DNA of 64,000 nucleotides. Source: an uncultured Kiritimatiellota bacterium. GTDB taxonomy: Bacteria; Verrucomicrobiota; Kiritimatiellia; RFP12; UBA1067. The stretch lies in the NCBI GenBank assembly GCA_934635225.1, contig CAKTYZ010000014.1, positions 43,080 to 107,079 on the forward strand, in the 5' to 3' direction. Shown here one piece after another: positions 59,821-64,000 of the stretch; position 1 is the stretch's first letter, and each line of letters begins with the position of its first letter. Position numbers and translations under genes: made by a program. The notes below the pieces were generated by a model, which saw nothing but the letters and a program-made list of their open reading frames with translations, had not been told where the DNA came from and searched no databases.

Positions 59821-59826
59821 TATAAT
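59821..59826 (+). promoter_or_regulatory. -10 element of ribH operon
   Basis: TATAAT preceded by TGC (extended -10), 35 bases before the ATG at 59862; AGGA is the ribosome site. No good -35 is seen. Confidence 0.6.
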
Positions 59827-59861
59827 ACCACCCATATTTCGTAAATACAGGAAGCCATGAG

Positions 59862-60323
59862 ATGAAAGAAGTCATTGGTACGCTGAATGCGCAGGGTCTG
59901 CGAATGGCCTTGATTGTCAGTCGGTTCAACAGTTTTCTGACGGAGCAGCTCGTCAAGGGCGCGGTCGATGCGTTCGTGCGCCTGGGCGGCGACGAGAAGG
60001 ACCTTCTTCTCGTGCGCGTGCCGGGGGCCTATGAGATTCCGTTGGTCGCGAAGACGCTCGCGGCGAAGAAGTCGGTCGATGCCGTCGTTGCGCTTGGCGC
60101 GGTCGTGCAGGGGGCGACGGCGCATGCGGACCTCATCAACCAGGCGACGGCGAAGGCGTTCGAGGAGATCTCGATCGCGACGGGCGTGCCCGTGCTCGAT
60201 GGCGTCGTGTCGGCCGAGAATCTTGAGCAGGCCGTGGAACGCTGCGGCACGAAGCAGGGCAACAAGGGCTTTGCGGTCATGCAGTCGGCCGTTGAGATGG
60301 TCAATGTCCTGAAGAACCTTTAA
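59862..60323 (+). CDS. ribH: 6,7-dimethyl-8-ribityllumazine synthase
   Basis: 153 residues, penultimate riboflavin step. Substrate-binding RFN is seen in VSRFNSFLT, PGAYEIPL, and the C-terminal ERCGTKQGNKG with its phosphate-contacting Arg/Lys. The usual GxVIxGxTxHxD region reads GAVVQGATAHADLI: the catalytic His is kept but the common Arg before Gly is Gln. No other riboflavin genes are near. It is followed 25 bases later by the PPi-PFK gene. Confidence 0.9.
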   Translation: MKEVIGTLNAQGLRMALIVSRFNSFLTEQLVKGAVDAFVRLGGDEKDLLLVRVPGAYEIPLVAKTLAAKKSVDAVVALGAVVQGATAHADLINQATAKAFEEISIATGVPVLDGVVSAENLEQAVERCGTKQGNKGFAVMQSAVEMVNVLKNL

Positions 60324-60348
60324 ACAACTCAAAGAAAGAGAAAGAACA

Positions 60349-61590
60349 ATGAAAGAAGTGAAGAAAGTCGCGTTCTTGACGGCGGGTGGTCTTGCGCCAT
60401 GTCTCTCCAGCTCAATCGGGTTCCTGATTGACGAATACAGCAAGAAAGCCCCGAATGTCGAGATGATCGGCTATGTGAACGGCTATATGGGCCTCCTGCG
60501 CGGCGATTCGATTCCTGTGACGGACGAAGTCCGCAAGCATGCGCTGGTTCTCACGAAGCACGGCGGTTCGCCGATCGGGAACAGCCGCGTGAAGCTCACG
60601 AACGTCAAGGACTGCGTGCGGCGCGGGTTGGTCCGGGAGGGCCAGGACCCGCTGAAGGTCGCGGCCGACCAGCTCGTCAAGGACGGCGTGGATGTCCTGC
60701 ACACGATCGGCGGCGACGACACGAACACGACGGCGGCGGATCTTGCGGCTTATCTCGCGACGAACAACTATCCGCTCATCGTCGTCGGCCTTCCGAAGAC
60801 GATCGACAACGACGTTTACCCGATCAAGCAGTCGCTGGGCGCCTGGACGGCGGCGGAGGAGGGCGCGAAGTTCTTCATGAACGTCGTCAAGGAGAACTCG
60901 GCGAATCCGCGTGCGCTGACGATTCACGAGGTCATGGGCCGCAACTGCGGCTGGCTGACCTACAAGACGGCGCAGTATTACCGCAAGATGCTCAAGTCGA
61001 TGTCGGCGCACGGGCTCTTCCTCGACGGCTTCAACCTGACGATGGGCCGTCAAGACGTCCATGCGGTGTATGTGCCGGAGTCGAAGATCGACTTCCGGGC
61101 GGAAGCGAAGCGCCTTCAGGCGGTGATGGACAAGTGGGATTCCGTGAACATCTTCGTTTCCGAGGGCGCGGGCGTCAAGGACATCATCGAAGAGATGAAG
61201 CGCCGTGGCGAAGACGTGCCCGTGGACGCGTTCGGGCATCCGCGTCTCGACAAGGTGAACGTCGGCCAGTATGTCGGCAAGCGCTTTGGCGAGCTTCTCC
61301 GGGCCGAGAAGGTCCAGGTCTTCAAGTCGGGCTACTTCGCCCGAGCCGCTGCGCCGAACAAGAAGGACCTGAAGCTGATCGAGAAGTGCGCGCGCAAGGC
61401 GGTCGAATGCGCGCTGACGGGGGTCTCGGGCGTTGTCGGCCCGGACGAGAACGCCTCGGCCGTGATCCGCGCGTGCGAGTTCCCGCGCATCAAGGGCGGC
61501 AAGCCCTTCAATGTCCGCAAGGGGTCCTTCCGCAAGATGCTCGCCGAGATCGGCCAGCCCAATCCGCGCAAGAAACGCACGGCGAAGTGA
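60349..61590 (+). CDS. Pyrophosphate-dependent 6-phosphofructokinase
   Basis: 413 residues, PfkA superfamily. The site GGDDTNTTAADLA with Asp123-Asp124, in place of the ATP-type GGDGS, and Lys150 in LPKTIDNDV are the hallmarks of PPi-using enzymes; MGRNCGWL is the sugar-phosphate site. Use of PPi makes glycolysis reversible at this step and saves ATP, typical of anaerobes. Its stop overlaps the mazG start by one base. Confidence 0.93.
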   Translation: MKEVKKVAFLTAGGLAPCLSSSIGFLIDEYSKKAPNVEMIGYVNGYMGLLRGDSIPVTDEVRKHALVLTKHGGSPIGNSRVKLTNVKDCVRRGLVREGQDPLKVAADQLVKDGVDVLHTIGGDDTNTTAADLAAYLATNNYPLIVVGLPKTIDNDVYPIKQSLGAWTAAEEGAKFFMNVVKENSANPRALTIHEVMGRNCGWLTYKTAQYYRKMLKSMSAHGLFLDGFNLTMGRQDVHAVYVPESKIDFRAEAKRLQAVMDKWDSVNIFVSEGAGVKDIIEEMKRRGEDVPVDAFGHPRLDKVNVGQYVGKRFGELLRAEKVQVFKSGYFARAAAPNKKDLKLIEKCARKAVECALTGVSGVVGPDENASAVIRACEFPRIKGGKPFNVRKGSFRKMLAEIGQPNPRKKRTAK

Positions 61591-62243
61591 TGAGCGGCAT
61601 TGACCGACTGCATGAAATCATGACGCGTCTCCGGGACCCCGAGAAGGGGTGCCCGTGGGATCGCGTCCAGACGCTTGAGACCCTCAAGCCCTGCGTGCTG
61701 GAGGAGACGTATGAGCTTCTCGCCGCGATGGACAGGCCGGAGGACAAGGCCAACCACATCGAGGAGCTTGGCGACGTCCTTCTGCAGGTCATGTTCCAGT
61801 CGGTCATGGCCGAGCAGGCGGGCGACTTCACGTTCGATGACGTCGCCAATGCCATCGCGGACAAGCTGGTCCACCGTCATCCGCATGTCTTCGGGGGCGT
61901 CGTCGCGAACGATCCGGCGACGGTCCTGAAGAACTGGGAGCGCATCAAGCAGCAGGAGCACAAGAAGGAGGCGCGTCATTCCGCGCTGGACGGCGTGCCG
62001 TCCGCCCTGCCGGCCCTGCTGAAGGCGCGTCGCACGATGGAGAAGGCCAAGCGCATCGGCTATGAGGAAGACCTGAAGCCCGTCGCGATCGAAGGCGATC
62101 CGGGCGAGTTCCTGCTGCGTGTCGTGAAGGCGATTGCCGCGCAGGGCGTCGATTCCGAGTCCGCGCTGGAGAAGGCGACGGCGTCCTATGCCGCGCGTTT
62201 CCGCGCCTTCGAGGCCGAGAAGAGGGCCGCCGAGGCCTCGTGA
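61590..62243 (+). CDS. mazG: Nucleoside triphosphate pyrophosphohydrolase MazG
   Basis: 217 residues, start overlapping the PFK stop (TGATG). The MazG domain RLRDPEKGCPWDRVQTLETLKPCVLEETYELLAAM with E-x2-E...E-x2-D metal ligands (LEETYELL, HIEELGDVLLQ) is near the front, and the second-half DKLVHRHPHVFGG is also conserved. Removes faulty or signalling NTPs. A long open frame reaching upstream into the PFK gene is only a shadow. It is followed by the IspH-UppS fusion after 6 bases. Confidence 0.93.
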   Translation: MSGIDRLHEIMTRLRDPEKGCPWDRVQTLETLKPCVLEETYELLAAMDRPEDKANHIEELGDVLLQVMFQSVMAEQAGDFTFDDVANAIADKLVHRHPHVFGGVVANDPATVLKNWERIKQQEHKKEARHSALDGVPSALPALLKARRTMEKAKRIGYEEDLKPVAIEGDPGEFLLRVVKAIAAQGVDSESALEKATASYAARFRAFEAEKRAAEAS

Positions 62244-62249
62244 CCGCCG

Positions 62250-63716
62250 GTGAAAGTCGAGATACTTGAGCCGCACGGGCTGTGCGCGGGCGTGAATGCC
62301 GCGATTGCGAAGGCCCTTGAGCTTCGCGACGTCTATTGCCTGCACGAGCTCGTGCACAACGAGATCGTGATTGGCGACCTGAAGGCGCTGGGCTTCACGT
62401 TCGTCGATCGCGTCGAGGACGTTCCCGAAGGCGAGACGGTCGTCTTCTCGGCGCACGGCGTCTCGCCGCGCGTGCGCGAAGTCGCCGCGTCGCGACGGCT
62501 GAAGGTCATTGACGCGACCTGCCCGTTTGTGGCGAAGGTCCACGCGGCCGCGCGCGACTTCGCGCGGCGCGGCCTTCCCGTCGTCATCCTGGGCGACCCG
62601 AACCATGTCGAGGTCAAGGGCATCGCGGGCGAGGTCCCGAACCCGTTGACGATGGATGCGGCGGTGATGAGCCTTCCCCCTCGGGCGCGCCTCGGCGTCG
62701 TCGCGCAGACGACGATGGATGCCGACGAGGTCGCACGGCGCGTGGAGCAGCTTCGGGATTATTTCGAGGTCGAGACGCAGGCCGAGGTCTGTCGCGCGAC
62801 AAAGGAGCGGCAGGATGCCGTGCGCGCGTTCAGGGGCGATGCGGTGCTCGTGCTGGGTTCCCGTGCCTCGGCCAATTCGCGTCGGCTGGCCGAAGTCGCC
62901 GAACGCGCGGGGCTTCGCGCGTTCTTGGCGGGGACGATGGACGAAGTGCGCGCGCTCGCGCTGGACGGCGTGCGGACGCTGGGCGTGACGAGCGGCGCCT
63001 CGACGCCGGAGCGGTTCTTCACGGAAGCCGTGCGCTACCTGAAGAACGTGCCGCAGCATGTGGCGATCATCATGGACGGGAACGGACGTTGGGCGACACG
63101 ACGCGGCAAGGTGCGCGGCGAAGGGCACAAGGCGGGCGCGAAGACGCTTGGGCGGGTTGTGGACTGGTGTGGCGCGCGCGGCATCCGCTATTTGACGGTT
63201 TATGCGTTCTCGACGGAGAACTGGAAGCGCCCGAAGGAGGAGGTGGACGGTCTCATGTCCCTCTTCGCGCGGATGCTGGAGAGCCGGGAGTCGGATTTCA
63301 TCAGGAACAAGGTCCGGTTCCGCATGATCGGCCGTCGGGGCGACCTGTCGGACAGGCTCCTGTCGGTCATCACGTCGCTGGAGGAGAAGACCGCATCGTT
63401 CGAGCGGCAGTTCATCGTGGCCATTTCCTATGGCGGCCGCGCCGAGATCGTTGATGCGGCCAACGCCGCGCGGGAGAAGGGCGAGCCGTTGACGGAAGAG
63501 ACGTTCCGCGCCTTCCTCTATGCGCCGGACGTTCCCGATCCCGATCTCGTCATCCGCACGAGCGGCGAGCTTCGCACGTCGAACTTCCTCCTGTGGGAGA
63601 CGGCGTACAGCGAATACTACTTTACGGACACGCTCTGGCCTGACTTCACCGAGGCCGAGTTTGACCGCGCGCTTTCGTCCTACGCCGCTCGCCACCGCCG
63701 CAAAGGCGGCGTCTAA
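62250..63716 (+). CDS. IspH-UppS fusion: HMBPP reductase joined to undecaprenyl diphosphate synthase
   Basis: 488 residues, GTG start 6 bases after mazG. Residues 1 to about 265 are a complete IspH with the three Fe-S cluster cysteines (Cys12 in GLCAGV, Cys91 in DATCPF, Cys181 in EVCRATKERQ) and the terminal TSGASTPERF. Residues about 270-488 are a complete UppS: HVAIIMDGNGRWATRRG with catalytic Asp276, YAFSTENWKRP, VAISYGGRAEI and the end PDLVIRTSGELRTSNFLLWETAYSEYYF. The fusion joins the last IPP/DMAPP-making step to the maker of the cell-wall lipid carrier. Confidence 0.94.
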   Translation: MKVEILEPHGLCAGVNAAIAKALELRDVYCLHELVHNEIVIGDLKALGFTFVDRVEDVPEGETVVFSAHGVSPRVREVAASRRLKVIDATCPFVAKVHAAARDFARRGLPVVILGDPNHVEVKGIAGEVPNPLTMDAAVMSLPPRARLGVVAQTTMDADEVARRVEQLRDYFEVETQAEVCRATKERQDAVRAFRGDAVLVLGSRASANSRRLAEVAERAGLRAFLAGTMDEVRALALDGVRTLGVTSGASTPERFFTEAVRYLKNVPQHVAIIMDGNGRWATRRGKVRGEGHKAGAKTLGRVVDWCGARGIRYLTVYAFSTENWKRPKEEVDGLMSLFARMLESRESDFIRNKVRFRMIGRRGDLSDRLLSVITSLEEKTASFERQFIVAISYGGRAEIVDAANAAREKGEPLTEETFRAFLYAPDVPDPDLVIRTSGELRTSNFLLWETAYSEYYFTDTLWPDFTEAEFDRALSSYAARHRRKGGV

Positions 63717-63782
63717 AGGGGTGGAAACGCGGCGGCAAGCCCCTGGGCGCACTTGTAAAGGGAGTGGGTCAGCAAAAACTCC

Positions 63783-64000
63783 TTAAGCCACTTTGGCCAG
63801 ACGTGAATCGTAAGCATATGCGGTCTCTCCGTTGAGTGATTCCCTGTGGATTGAGTTTATGCAGTCCTCGAGTTGCCGGATCTGGCGCCTCGTGAGCCGG
63901 TTGAAGTCGGTTCCCTTCGGGTACCATCTCCTGACGAGGCGGTTGCAGTTCTCGATTGCGCCTTTCTCGTAGGAGGCGTAGGCCCTCGTGTAGTAGACCT
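63783..64000 (-). mobile_element. IS30-family transposase, C-terminal end (partial)
   Basis: The minus-strand frame open to the window edge reads VYYTRAYASYEKGAIENCNRLVRRWYPKGTDF...SLNGETAYAYDSRLAKVA, matching the IS30 transposase end including the catalytic Glu region (YEKGAIEN). No start is visible. The element ends close to the ispH-uppS stop. A short dyad (AGGGAGT/ACTCCT near 63763-63783) may be a terminal repeat or terminator. Confidence 0.85.

Noticed and set aside
59587..59844. Small open frame running out of the palindrome array
   Set aside because: The 22-base period shifts frame at each repeat and no ribosome site or family match is seen.

Overview
The window is GC-rich bacterial chromosome with dense, mostly plus-strand gene layout. 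It codes for a diderm anaerobe: there is a TonB-dependent receptor with TonB/ExbB/ExbD, a type II-like secretin and an HtrB-type acyltransferase, alongside Rex-AdhE fermentation control, a pyrophosphate-type phosphofructokinase and a NifU-like/GGGtGRT pair. Many secreted glycoside hydrolases, several Tat-exported oxidoreductases and two large beta-strand-repeat surface proteins point to a polysaccharide-degrading member of the Verrucomicrobiota/Kiritimatiellota-Lentisphaerota group. That placement is inferred from gene content and was not tested phylogenetically.

Layout. 1-7.5 kb: purH end, rnc, a convergent MscS channel, an esterase-polygalacturonase fusion, then a tight operon of secreted EEP-family lipoprotein, SDR and acyltransferase. 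7.6-13 kb and on to 14.1 kb: NifU-like/GGGtGRT pair, tRNA-Val, TPP riboswitch with cytX, glyS, adk, map. 14.2-19.5 kb: GH78 rhamnosidase and a GH28-GH36-like fusion, which with the esterase-GH28 protein suggest pectin/rhamnogalacturonan use. 19.6-29.9 kb: ruvB, a GspL/GspM/secretin block, an alanine-rich coiled-coil protein, and a minimal ExbB, ExbD, TonB and receptor. 30-42.9 kb: exported Gfo/Idh/MocA proteins, an enolase-superfamily protein, a large surface protein, a GH20-like enzyme, an exported nitrilase-family enzyme and a GH29 fucosidase. 43-46.4 kb: alpha operon (rpmJ, rpsM, rpsK, rpsD, rpoA, rplQ) ending in rpsU and a terminator. 46.4-50.7 kb: rex divergent from adhE, then an APH-like kinase. 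50.7-59.2 kb: secreted metzincin protease, a probably 5'-truncated surface protein, a BNR/Asp-box propeller, a broken Tat-exported gene, a metallophosphoesterase and a DUF805 protein. 59.2-64 kb: a 22-bp-period palindrome array, ribH, PPi-PFK, mazG, an IspH-UppS fusion, and the end of an IS30-type transposase.

Regulatory reading. AT-rich promoters stand out against the GC-rich background. Nearly all carry an extended -10 (TGnTATAAT-like). In five of them the -10 lies only 8-11 bases from the start codon, which predicts leaderless mRNAs. The most unusual features are the palindrome array at 59487-59640, the IspH-UppS and GH28-GH36-like fusions, the tRNA-Val/TPP-riboswitch/cytX arrangement, and the shortened ExbB.
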